From: Sphaeroforma sirkka
Lineage: Eukaryota; Opisthokonta; Ichthyosporea; Ichthyophonida
Assembly (NCBI GenBank): GCA_001586965.3
Contig: LUCW03000186.1
Span: forward strand, 1-23,642
Reading direction: 5' to 3'
Length of the DNA: 23,642 bases
The position numbers and the translations under genes are program-made. How positions within the stretch are numbered: the stretch's first letter is position 1; every line of letters begins with the position of its first letter. Below, one piece after another: positions 15,740-23,022 of this stretch. The notes beneath the pieces were generated by a model. That model made no database searches. It saw only the letters and a program-made list of their open reading frames with translations, and was not told the origin of the DNA.

Positions 15740-16123
15740 TTAGCGTCGGTATACTTCACGTATGGGTTTTTTCAGCGCCGGGTGATCAAGCCCTGCACGA
15801 ATAGCCATCTTATAAGTATGCGCATAAGCTCGATGAGTTAAATTATGTATTATTTTCACTCTGCTCTCGAGCTCTTCTAAGTCAGTTAGATTCTGTGTAA
15901 CGCTGGTTGGATGAACCATAGTCCCGTTAGACAGGGCAACTTCAGTATCAGGAGGGGTAGGCCCTTGAGATACGTAATTAACTACATTAGATTGTTGAAG
16001 TATCTTCTTCGGTTGTTTTGCAACTCCTGGCTGTTCTTTAAGCAGCGCTTTAAGTAGTTGAGTGCGAGCTTCAGGTTCTCTTAGAGCTTTGAGTCTTTGA
16101 TCCATGGCCTTAGCTAGTTCCAT
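15740..16123 (-). pseudogene. pol: Integrase zinc-binding domain and linker (copy B)
   Basis: The translation follows 9691-10170 of copy A closely: the linker with A-M-D-Q-R-L-K-A-L-R-E-P-E, then H-N-L-T-H-R-A-Y-A-H and H-P-A-L-K. About 20 bases encoding the C-T-D-C pair are deleted near 15738-15740, so the zinc site is incomplete. A run of seven T (about 16126-16132) breaks the link to the upstream domain. Confidence 0.8.
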
Positions 16124-16571
16124 GTTTTTTTACGATCTAATGCCGTCTCAATCGGCATTACCTCGACTGCATTCTTGCTGGGTGCATGCGTTGTACGAAT
16201 TGTGAGCTTTTGTTCAAACTCATTAGACTCCTCTAGTTTAGCTAAGAACTCAATGGAGGGTTTCCACTTAGTGGTGCCTGCAGGACCGATGCGACAAACG
16301 ATGGTGTGTTTCCAAGGTTTTTTCTCAATAGTATAAAATTCCTGATACAAGAACGTGTCGATTTCACGGTCGACATAGATAGGCTCGTCTTGTATCATAT
16401 TAATTAAATCACATATCCATGGATCGGAGCTACGTAAGGGACAACACAGCGCAAGGGTGGATTTGGTAATATTAACATAATTTAACAGCTGTGCGATACG
16501 TTGCAAAGGTGGGTTAGCCCACGCCTTTTGCTTTGAAAATTCAAGTTGAAAGGCATCACCTTTAGGATGAG
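16124..16571 (-). pseudogene. pol: Dam-like domain, truncated (copy B)
   Basis: It begins at T-H-P-K-G-D-A-F-Q-L-E-F, keeps A-W-A-N-P-P-L-Q-R-I-A-Q, L-C-C-P-L-R-S-S-D-P-W and K-H-T-I-V-C-R-I-G-P, and is open to the linker. The motif residue after N-P-P is Leu here. The first third of the domain is missing: the match to copy A ends at GGATGAG (16571), where element E2 starts. The open frame above 16571 is foreign sequence. Confidence 0.78.
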
Positions 16572-16587
16572 TGTAATAAGTATACGC

Positions 16588-16860
16588 GAGATAACTGTAT
16601 CTCAACGTTCTCCCTCCTCAGGGAGGGGGACGTTGTTCATTTATTAGTAATTATAAACAGTAATCCTAAAATGACTGACTCTTAAATGAGTCATTAGTCA
16701 TGTGCTGTAAAACCAGCAAAACCCTAAAACCCAGTTTATCAGATTATTCTGATAAACTGTAAAAAATAATAAACCTAAAATAATCAAATAAATATAAGTA
16801 CTTGTATTCTGACCACAACCCCCCCAAACTGAAGCACTGAACAAAGCAGTGTGCCAGTTT
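16588..16860. repeat. Cluster of six consecutive stem-loops
   Basis: Inverted repeats follow one another: GAGATA/TATCTC (16588-16603); CAACGT/ACGTTG with inner TCCCT/AGGGA (16603-16635); ATGACT+GACTC/GAGTC+AGTCAT (16671-16701); TGCTG/CAGCA (16703-16718); CAGTTTATCAGA/TCTGATAAACTG, 12 perfect pairs with a 4-base loop (16732-16759); and AAACTG+CACTG/CAGTG+CAGTTT (16826-16860). They lie just inside the proposed end of E2. No coding frame fits them. They may be LTR or RNA packaging structures, or a separate small structured element. Confidence 0.75.
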
Positions 16861-16890
16861 CAGAGATGATAAGAATAGCATAGTACCTTA

Positions 16891-17053
16891 TGTGCTGGCA
16901 TTATCCTCGAGAGCTAGAGCATTGTGCTGGCATTTATCCTCGAGAGCTAGAGCATTGTGCTGGCATTTATCCTCGAGAGCTAGAGCATTGTGCTGGCATT
17001 TATCCTCAGAGAGCTAGAGCATTGTGCTGGCATTTTACCTCAGAGAGCTAGAG
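16891..17053. repeat. Minisatellite 1, five units of about 33 bp
   Basis: Unit TGTGCTGGCATTTATCCTCG followed by AGAGCTAGAGCAT. Starts are at 16891, 16923, 16956, 16989 and 17023, so the unit lengths are 32-34. The last two units carry CTCAGAGAG instead of CTCGAGAG. The core CTC..GAGCTAGAG is shared with the array at 17291-17728. Confidence 0.92.
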
Positions 17054-17290
17054 GACCCGATGTGTACGTCTCGAGCGACCCGTCGTGTTTGAATTCTTGA
17101 AGCTACTGTTCATCTGTGTCAGCATATAGGAGTTTGGCAAGTACAATATAGGACTGTATTTGTGTCGGAGAAAAACTGCCAGTGGCAGAAACCGTGCAAA
17201 CCATTAACCCGCTGTTTCAAAACAATGCCCAAGGAGTTGTTTGATTGATTTCGCTGTGTTATACTCCGAAGCAAGAGTGGCTCATTTAAC
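17054..17290. other. Spacer between the two minisatellites
   Basis: Mixed sequence with no repeat and no recognisable gene. A minus-strand frame enters from the second array and runs to a stop at 17119-17121, but its lower part has no recognisable features. GACCCGATGTGTACG and GACCCGTCGTG are loosely similar to each other. Confidence 0.4.
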
Positions 17291-17728
17291 CTCTTGAGCT
17301 TGAGCCGCTGACGATTTTCCCTCGCGAGCTCGAGTGCTAACCGTTTATTCTCATGAGCTCGAGTGGCTGGTTTATACTCGGGAGCTAGAGTCGCTGCTTT
17401 TTTATACTCAAGAGCTCGAGAGGCTGGTTTATACTCGGGAGCTAGAGTTGCTGGTTTATACTCGGGAGCTAGAGTCGCTGCTTTTTTATACTCAAGAGCT
17501 CGAGAGGCTGGTTTATACTCGGGAGCTAGAGTTGCTGGTTTATACTCGGGAGCTAGAGTCGCTGCTTTTTTTATACTCAAGAGCTCGAGAGGCTGGTTTT
17601 ATACTCGGGAGCTAGAGTTGCTGGTTTATACTCGGGAGCTAGAGTCGCTGCTTTTTTATACTCAAGAGCTCGAGTGGCTGGTTTATACTCGGGAGCTAGA
17701 GTTGCTGGTTTATGCTCCAGAGCTTGAG
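17291..17728. repeat. Minisatellite 2, sixteen cores with an 84-bp higher-order unit
   Basis: There are sixteen cores of form CTCnnGAGCTnGAG, the first at 17291 and the last at 17715. From 17377 the spacing is 30, 27, 27, repeated; trimers start at 17377, 17461, 17545, 17631 and 17715 (84, 84, 86, 84 bp). The extra two bases of the third trimer are in T runs. Cores alternate CTCGGGAGCTAGAG, CTCAAGAGCTCGAG and CTCGGGAGCTAGAG. It lies about 40 bp beyond the pol stop of E2, so it is in the 3' UTR or LTR of that element. Confidence 0.93.
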
Positions 17729-17767
17729 CTCGATATCCGAGAACAAAGTTATATTGAAGATAAAGTA

Positions 17768-18451
17768 TTAGACTTGTGCACGTTGGCGCTTACGTGTCCG
17801 TGTCTGCGAAGCTTTGTGGTAGGCCGCGATATCGTTGGCATCATCAAAAGCTTCTGCTGTTTCCCACGTTGGTTCGCCTTCTCGCCATCTCACCAGGTAT
17901 TCTAATTTCCCCGTCTCATCATTCGTACGATGTGTGATAATATGGCGAAACTCCACCCCTCCTTCGGTCCATAAGTCTTCGTTAATTGGTGGGTCTGTGC
18001 GTCTATGCACTAAACGGAGGAGTTCCACCCGTACCGGTTTGGTCTTGAATTCTGGTGGGGCGGAACCATCCTTGTTCGCTAACTCGTAGCGTTGGCCGTG
18101 TCTAGCTTTGACTACATATGGTCCAAACAATGGCCGCATAGCCTTCGTTGTTCGGCCTTCTGATCGTACCATGACCACATCTCCTTCGTCGAAATGTACC
18201 AAGTCGTGAGCATGCAGGCGGTCAAATGTCGTCGTAAGCTTGCCTGTATACTTCTTGGTAATGTGGTGGAGGGTCGGCAATATAGTGTCCTGTAACTGGT
18301 CTAATCGTTGTGCCCAGGTGTCATTTGTCATCGGCTGAGAATCCGGTAACTCGTCCGTGAAATCGGCGAACGGAACATGGCGGCGGCCAAAGTACACGCT
18401 AAACGGTGCACTCTTATGGCGACAGGATATCCGAAGGTTCTGGTATAGCAT
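17768..18451 (-). CDS. pol: Integrase C-terminus with GPY module and chromodomain (E2)
   Basis: It begins in the end of the integrase core (F-S-V-Y-F-G-R-R-H-V-P-F). The SH3-like module holds D-V-V-M-V-R and F-G-P-Y-V-V-K-A-R-H-G (residues about 90-140). The chromodomain follows at about 165-215: V-E-F-R-H-I-I-T-H-R, E-Y-L-V-R-W-R-E-G-E and T-W-E-T-A-E-A-F, with the aromatic cage positions kept. The tail T-R-K-R-Q-R is basic, and TAA is at 17768-17770. Chromodomains of chromoviruses bind modified histones and direct integration. The start at 18451 is not a real start; a one-base break near 18465 links it to 18328-19263. Confidence 0.9.
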   Translation of the reverse strand: MLYQNLRISCRHKSAPFSVYFGRRHVPFADFTDELPDSQPMTNDTWAQRLDQLQDTILPTLHHITKKYTGKLTTTFDRLHAHDLVHFDEGDVVMVRSEGRTTKAMRPLFGPYVVKARHGQRYELANKDGSAPPEFKTKPVRVELLRLVHRRTDPPINEDLWTEGGVEFRHIITHRTNDETGKLEYLVRWREGEPTWETAEAFDDANDIAAYHKASQTRTRKRQRAQV

Positions 18452-19263
18452 CGTAAACGGAAGGCGTTCGTCCCATCGAAGGGAACTGCCTCACAGCATT
18501 GTCGAATAGAACGTGTAATCTCCTTGTGACGTCGTTCTGCCGCGCCCAGCACTTGGGGTCGATATGGTGGAGACACCTTATGTAGCATCCCCACTTCCTG
18601 GACCAGAAGCTCCACTAACTTGTTGGTGAACTCCTTCCCCATGTCTGTTTGGATTTTACGGGGGAAACCATGTTCGCCAAAAATCTCTATGAGTGTCTGT
18701 GTCGTGGTTTCCTTTGTCTTGTCCGGTGTGGCTCGAAGGATAGAATAGCCTGTGGCGATGTCTAAGACGTGAAGAATATAATTGTTCTTGCGTCTGGACT
18801 CCAGTGGCATCGGGATGTAGTCCACTTGAATATGGTCCCACGGGTAGCGTGCATCGATGCTAATCATCGGGTGGAAACCTTTACGAAGTGTGTCCTGTCC
18901 CAAACATGTGCCACATTGCCGCTTAACTTCTGTGGCTAACTCAAGTGCCCCTGGCCAAACGTGACCGTTCTGACGAAGTTGTTGGACTGCGTCCGCCGCC
19001 CCATGATGTCCTTGTTCGTGTTGCGCTTGCGTGAGTTGCGTACGACGCTGTTTCTCCGCCGGACTCGCTTGTGCAAACGCCGGTTGACCCTCTGCATCTG
19101 CCAGTGCCACTGAGATTTCTCGCGCTGTGTCTAAGCACATGACACATTTTGTATGCTTTGGTTCTGCAAAACCAAGTCGCTGTGAAAACAGCGGGTCCAG
19201 TTTGAATCCATTGGGAGGACCCACCCGTGCTACTACGGTATGACCCCATGGTGTCTTCCACAT
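18328..19263 (-). CDS. pol: Integrase zinc domain and catalytic core (E2)
   Basis: Residues 1-20 are the end of the Dam-like domain (W-G-H-T-V-V-A-R-V-G-P-P). The HHCC finger lies at about 78-122: H-E-Q-G-H-H-G and C-G-T-C. The DDE triad is complete: Asp in I-Q-V-D-Y-I-P-M (about 146), Asp in Q-T-D-M-G-K-E-F (about 200) and Glu in G-A-A-E-R-R-H-K-E (about 236). The last 50 residues, from about R-L-R-C-Y-T, are out of frame, so the valid part ends near 18470. The M at 19263 is internal; the frame joins 19233-19943 through a one-base change. Confidence 0.9.
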   Translation of the reverse strand: MWKTPWGHTVVARVGPPNGFKLDPLFSQRLGFAEPKHTKCVMCLDTAREISVALADAEGQPAFAQASPAEKQRRTQLTQAQHEQGHHGAADAVQQLRQNGHVWPGALELATEVKRQCGTCLGQDTLRKGFHPMISIDARYPWDHIQVDYIPMPLESRRKNNYILHVLDIATGYSILRATPDKTKETTTQTLIEIFGEHGFPRKIQTDMGKEFTNKLVELLVQEVGMLHKVSPPYRPQVLGAAERRHKEITRSIRQCCEAVPFDGTNAFRLRCYTRTFGYPVAIRVHRLACTLAAAMFRSPISRTSYRILSR

Positions 19264-19943
19264 GCGTACTTAGCGTACTTGAGGAACGTGTGTGGTGTCC
19301 GTGGTACCAACACCGGTTCTGTCTGCAATAACTGCTTGAACAGGTCGAACCATGGTGCTCTTGGTACCCATGGTAGACATACTGTGGCCCGTGCGCCGTC
19401 GGCTCGTATCTTGCGTAACATCCTGTGTATCTGTCCCCAAGGCGGGTTCATCCATCCATCGACATTCGACCAGTCGTGGGCAAACGCTCCTTCCCCATCA
19501 TCCTTCGTCCAGAACCGAGGAAGCTGAGCGTTGGTTGGGTCCGCAAATACATCTATGTCATTCGGTCCAAAGTGTTGTTGCGCTTGTTCAAAGTAACTAG
19601 GGAATAACTGCCAGCCGTCGGTATACATTATTTCGAGTTCGTCCTGCTCCGCTGTCCCCTCGTGTACTCTACTTAACATGTCCGGGAGCACATTTGACTC
19701 TCCTGGTATATGCGATATGGTAAAGTTGAATGGCGCGATGATATGATGCCATCTCTGAAGCATCGGATTAAGCTTGAGCTGTGTGTTCATATATACAAGG
19801 GCCTTGTGGTCCGTGAAGACCGCAAACCGTTGCCCATCCAAGTATTCCCTGAAATGTGTCAGTCCATATACCAATGCCAGTAACTCCTTCATAGGTGTGG
19901 CGTAGTTCTGTTGCGCATGGTTCAGAGTCTTACTAAAGAACAT
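19233..19943 (-). CDS. pol: RNase H C-terminal part and Dam-like domain (E2)
   Basis: RNase H residues are F-F-S-K-T-L-N, M-K-E-L-L-A-L-V (Glu) and A-V-F-T-D-H-K-A-L (second Asp), ending I-P-G-E-S-N-V-L-P-D-M-L-S-R near residue 90. The Dam-like domain follows at about 105-235: W-Q-L-F-P-S-Y-F, N-D-I-D-V-F-A-D-P-T-N, G-W-M-N-P-P-W-G-Q-I (the NPPW motif), T-V-C-L-P-W-V-P-R-A-P-W. The domain ends in the next frame (W-G-H-T-V-V-A-R-V-G). NPPW is the form expected of an active amino-methyltransferase, unlike family 1. The first RNase H Asp is in the preceding piece. Confidence 0.85.
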   Translation of the reverse strand: MFFSKTLNHAQQNYATPMKELLALVYGLTHFREYLDGQRFAVFTDHKALVYMNTQLKLNPMLQRWHHIIAPFNFTISHIPGESNVLPDMLSRVHEGTAEQDELEIMYTDGWQLFPSYFEQAQQHFGPNDIDVFADPTNAQLPRFWTKDDGEGAFAHDWSNVDGWMNPPWGQIHRMLRKIRADGARATVCLPWVPRAPWFDLFKQLLQTEPVLVPRTPHTFLKYAKYACGRHHGVIP

Positions 19944-20290
19944 TAAGTAATGTTTCTTACCGTTGACCCATTGGAATAGCGCTCCCCTAAACCGTAATCG
20001 CTAGCGTCGGTTTCCAAGTTTAGAGGAATGCCGTCGACCGGAAAGTGAAACGCCACAGCATTCACCACTGCGTCTTTCATTGCCTGCCACGCCTGTGCAT
20101 GTCTCTCCTCCCAACGATCACCTATCAACTCCTTTGGTTTGAGTTTGCAAAATTCGCGCAAGGGTGCAACCGTGTTCGCGAAATTAGGCAGATGTTCGTG
20201 GAGGTAATTTGCTAAACCAACGCCGAGGCTATATCTTTGTATCGTTGTGGTGTGGGCCAGTCGATCAACTTGGCCTGCTTTTCATGGTCA
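19943..20290 (-). CDS. pol: RT connection and RNase H N-terminus (E2)
   Basis: From about 20245 a frame reads L-A-N-Y-L-H-E-H-L-P-N-F-A, the RT connection, then A-P-L-R-E-F-C-K. It continues with W-Q-A-M-K-D-A-V and L-N-L-E-T-D-A-S-D-Y-G-L-G, with the first catalytic Asp of RNase H. The frame is lost at GGGG (about 19984-19987), where a five-G run would restore it. The region 20245-20340 also changes frame near ATATAGCC. The pieces are collinear with RT above and RNase H below. Confidence 0.8.
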
Positions 20291-20293
20291 ATG

Positions 20294-20746
20294 TCAATGC
20301 CTTGTGCCGATACTTTCTTCCCTAGGATCATGACTTCGGAGATAGCGAAGTGGCACTTGGCAGGGGTTAAGCTTAAAACTGTGGTATGTTAAGCGTTGTA
20401 TCACCTTCTGCACCGTCCTAACGTGTTCGTCATAACCGTCACTGGCGATAACTATGTCATCGATATAGTGGTGAACCGGTAAGCCATCAAGTATTGTACT
20501 CAAGGTACGTTGAAACTGCTGCGTGAGTACATGAAGACCGAACGGTGCTGATGTGAACGAGTACTGATAACGTTCGTGTGTAAAACTAAATAAGTATTGT
20601 GAGTCTGGATGGATGGGCAGCCTGTGGTATGCAGCCGATATGTCCAGCGTCGTGTAGTACTTCTTACTCTTGAGGCGAGATATGAGTTCGTTGACCTTGG
20701 GGATCAGGAACTGGTCACCAGGAATAAGCGCGTTAACGGCACGCAT
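20294..20746 (-). CDS. pol: Reverse transcriptase catalytic domain (E2)
   Basis: In order: M-R-A-V-N-A-L-I-P at the start (the conserved D-L/M-R block), Y-Y-T-T-L-D-I-S-A-A-Y-H-R-L (first catalytic Asp), F-T-S-A-P-F-G-L and V-H-H-Y-I-D-D-I-V-I-A (YIDD, second and third Asp). All three catalytic residues are present. The last 20 residues after F-K-L-N-P are out of frame. The join to the protease piece at 20747-20757 is a run of T one base short of the frame. Confidence 0.92.
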   Translation of the reverse strand: MRAVNALIPGDQFLIPKVNELISRLKSKKYYTTLDISAAYHRLPIHPDSQYLFSFTHERYQYSFTSAPFGLHVLTQQFQRTLSTILDGLPVHHYIDDIVIASDGYDEHVRTVQKVIQRLTYHSFKLNPCQVPLRYLRSHDPREESIGTRH

Positions 20747-20748
20747 GT

Positions 20749-21561
20749 CTAAAACACGCGTACCTTCTTGACGTTGCCTTCCGCATCGAATGTCGGTACC
20801 GCAAGGAGAGGAAGATTAACAGTCGTTGGTGTCGTTCGTTTCGTGATCACCAAATCCGTCAACCACTTCTTCACTTGTTCATCCACATAGGGGAGCCATC
20901 GATCGGATACGAAGTTACGCGCCGATCGCCGCATCTGCAACGCTTGTTCATGGGTTACTGGGATGGTTACCTCACTCCCTTCCAGACGACAGCGCGCGTT
21001 GTCGGCAATTTTCGCATTGGCTTCCAAATCCTGTGCCAACCGTTGGCGTACATCGACGGGTTCCGTCGTGTTAGGTGCCTGTCGGCGTGGTATGGGTTCG
21101 AGGAGCTCTTCTAGTTCTGTGGGGTCTATTGGTGCAAGTGGCGATTGGATACCGCCTATGTATAGGCCCAAGCCTTTCAACATATCTTGCCCCACTGTAA
21201 CATCTATACCCGTCGGCAAGTTCATCAATTCTAATGAACCGTCGATAATTCTGGTACCGTACCTTATAGGTACCACTTCCGTCGTCCCCAGTCGAGGAGT
21301 TCGCACCGCCTTGTCAGCTAAATATATAAATGACCCAGGTGGTGCCGGAGTTATTGGTCGGCCAAGGAGGTCTGCGGATGTCTGTGAGATACAACTTCTA
21401 TTTGCTCCCGTGTCTATCAAGGCTTTGAACGTACGTCCGTTGATTTGTACTTGAATATAGACTCGGTTGTCTGACGTCAGCAATGGGTCTTGTATTGCCA
21501 TCACTGCTCCAATCGTGGTAACAAATATGAAGCTCCTATCCGACTCAGACACCCTCACCTC
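20749..21561 (-). CDS. pol: Aspartic protease and RT N-terminus (E2)
   Basis: The protease has V-Q-I-N-G-R-T-F-K-A-L-I-D-T-G-A-N-R, a canonical D-T-G-A catalytic site near residue 49, and V-G-Q-D-M-L as its second block. RT begins after about residue 215 with W-L-T-D-L-V-I-T-K and L-P-L-L-A-V-P-T-F-D. The frame has no ATG near its beginning: the first is in V-M-A-I-Q, past residue 18. It is open directly from the gag UGA (21562-21564), which favours readthrough. It ends in a T run before the RT core. Confidence 0.88.
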   Translation of the reverse strand, partial: EVRVSESDRSFIFVTTIGAVMAIQDPLLTSDNRVYIQVQINGRTFKALIDTGANRSCISQTSADLLGRPITPAPPGSFIYLADKAVRTPRLGTTEVVPIRYGTRIIDGSLELMNLPTGIDVTVGQDMLKGLGLYIGGIQSPLAPIDPTELEELLEPIPRRQAPNTTEPVDVRQRLAQDLEANAKIADNARCRLEGSEVTIPVTHEQALQMRRSARNFVSDRWLPYVDEQVKKWLTDLVITKRTTPTTVNLPLLAVPTFDAEGNVKKVRVF

Positions 21562-21564
21562 TCA
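21562..21564 (-). promoter_or_regulatory. In-frame UGA between gag and pol (E2)
   Basis: Gag ends V-A-D-H-A-UGA and the following codons (GAG GTG AGG GTG) stay in frame into protease with no intervening stop. This parallels element A at 12614-12616. Either readthrough or a C-to-T change in a CGA codon could explain it. Confidence 0.55.
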
Positions 21565-22160
21565 TGCATGATCGGCTACCGACTCCCACGTCTCATAGGT
21601 GTGGTTTGGTGGTGACGTCATGTGCTCGAAGTCTTCGTAAAGGATCGTGTTGATATGAATCTCTGTAGCTTCCGATGGTGGAGCCAAGTCTTCGTCCTGT
21701 GTAATCGCATTCACCTGTACTTGAGGCGTCGGACGTATTGTAACTACGTCTCTAGTCTGGGATGTATTCTGCCCCTGTCCTGCGGTTGACGTTGTGGACG
21801 GTCTGTGTACCGATTGTACGTCCCTCAAAGGACGGTTGTTGTCGTATAGCCTTGCCCGACCCTCTGCGCTCACCGCTTGCGACGCCCTGAAATGGTGACA
21901 CCGTGGGATGTGCCTACCACCTGGTGGCGCCTGTGCCTGGCACCCCACACAAGTCGTTGGTACCGTAGGTTGGGGCCGTTGAGTCAATTCTGCGTTTGTC
22001 GTCTACTCGTCTGTAGGTTGGGGCGGCTATTGGTGTGGTCGCGACTTCCATTGGTCGTCGGGCCCTCGCGGTTGTTGCGACCCTGGAAACGTGCTGCCGT
22101 ACGTTGCTGTGCATCCTGAATGTCAGGGCTCAACAGCTGTATAAGCTCGTGTGTCTCCAT
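21565..22160 (-). CDS. gag: Gag C-terminal part with zinc motif (E2)
   Basis: From about 21990 the frame reads P-T-V-P-T-T-C-V-G-C-Q-A-Q-A-P-P-G-G. It goes on to R-H-I-P-R-C, making a Cys/His motif CX2CX9HX3C, longer than the CX2CX4HX4C knuckle of most gags. A Ser/Thr/Gln-rich stretch and an acidic end (I-L-Y-E-D-F-E-H-M-T) follow. Between 21984 and 22160 another frame carries D-I-Q-D-A-Q-Q-R-T-A-A-R-F-Q-G and an Asn/Arg-rich segment. One-base breaks lie near 21985 and 22160. Confidence 0.7.
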
Positions 22161-23022
22161 CAGTTGCCATTTGGGATGCAACTGTAGAGTACGTTCATAC
22201 GTACGGCCGTTGAAACTTCTTCTAACAGTTGTACAATGCAGTGGTTCACTAAATTCTGTTGGAAGTCGGCATCTGTCTGGCACCGTTCACGTGCCCTCCT
22301 GTGACAGTTCTCCATGAGCTGTGTCATTTGTTCCATAAGAGGAGTGTGCATGTTCCGACTTTGGCCTTGGCTAACTTGCGAAACGCGGGATCGACAGTGG
22401 CTTGTGTTTCGTGCGAACAGATCTGTTCGATCTGTAGTTGAGGTGTGCATGTCTTCAACCGTTCAGAGTTGTCGCGGATGTAGTCCAGCGTTGACTTTTC
22501 CGCCTTGAAGTAAGATAGTACCTTATGAAACCATGTAAGGTTCCAACTCTCTCGTCCAGCCCTGCGATTTGTGCGTTCTTGAACGCCTCGAGGAAGAAAC
22601 CCCTCTTGTGTCCCGTTCCATGATATCATGTAGGTAGTATCTGTTCGACGGCCAATCAGGCCACGTACGTGGTGAAGGTGCGGGACGCTTCTCTACCGGT
22701 CGGGACTCTAATGTAGCTCAGAAGTGTCTCAATCACGCCCCGAAGAGCTTCAGCTCGAGCCGTGTTATTCTCCTCGATTGCTTGGCATAGCTCGTCATCC
22801 TTAACTGTAGTATCCGTGCGTGTGGCGCCTGTCGCCTTTTCTCGATACTAGCCGGTGTGGGCGGAGGCACTGTTGTCTCCTTCTCTTGTCGTTTATGTGT
22901 CTGTACATATTCACTGGGCGCTTCTTTCTCGCCCCACTGACGTTGCTGTTGTTGGCGCAGGTTCGTACTTAATCGGTCCTGTCTATTCTTCACCGCCTGC
23001 TTACCTTGAGGATTCTGTCTGG
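22161..23022 (-). CDS. gag: Gag central part, capsid-like region (E2, several frame breaks)
   Basis: The coding signal passes through at least four frames. About 23020-22860 reads K-N-R-Q-D-R-L-S-T-N-L-R-Q-Q-Q, Gln/Lys-rich. About 22850-22690 reads D-D-E-L-C-Q-A-I-E-E-N-N-T-A-R-A-E-A, helical. About 22620-22380 holds W-N-L-T-W-F-H-K-V-L-S-Y-F-K-A and T-L-D-Y-I-R-D-N-S-E-R-L, capsid-like helices. About 22450-22165 holds M-E-Q-M-T-Q-L-M-E-N-C-H-R-R-A. Length and composition fit the capsid region of Ty3-type gag, but I cannot place a named family. The breaks are single bases. Confidence 0.6.

Larger units (their letters stand above)
6478..16571 (-). mobile_element. Family 1 copy B, split by element A and cut by element E2
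   Basis: Two collinear blocks, 6478-8116 and 15324-16571, form one minus-strand copy. The order 3' LTR, polypurine tract, pol 3' end and integrase C-terminal half is followed, after element A, by the integrase N-terminal half and most of the Dam-like domain. The blocks join within the integrase with only the 4-bp AACG repeated, which is the target duplication of A. At 16571 B stops abruptly in the Dam-like domain, where E2 begins. B is therefore the oldest of the three. Its RT, protease, gag and 5' LTR would lie beyond the right edge. Confidence 0.8.

Noticed and set aside
16891..17728. CRISPR array
   Set aside because: Units are directly adjacent without unique spacers, and the context is a eukaryotic retroelement.
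17334..17905. Long open frames on the plus strand in the minisatellite (V-Y-T-R-E-L-E and L-Y-S-G-A-R-V repeats)
   Set aside because: They arise because the units are multiples of three; several frames are open at once and the sequence beyond the array is antisense to pol.
18656..19261. Shadow frames over the E2 integrase
   Set aside because: They overlap the frame carrying HHCC and DDE motifs and have no motif of their own.
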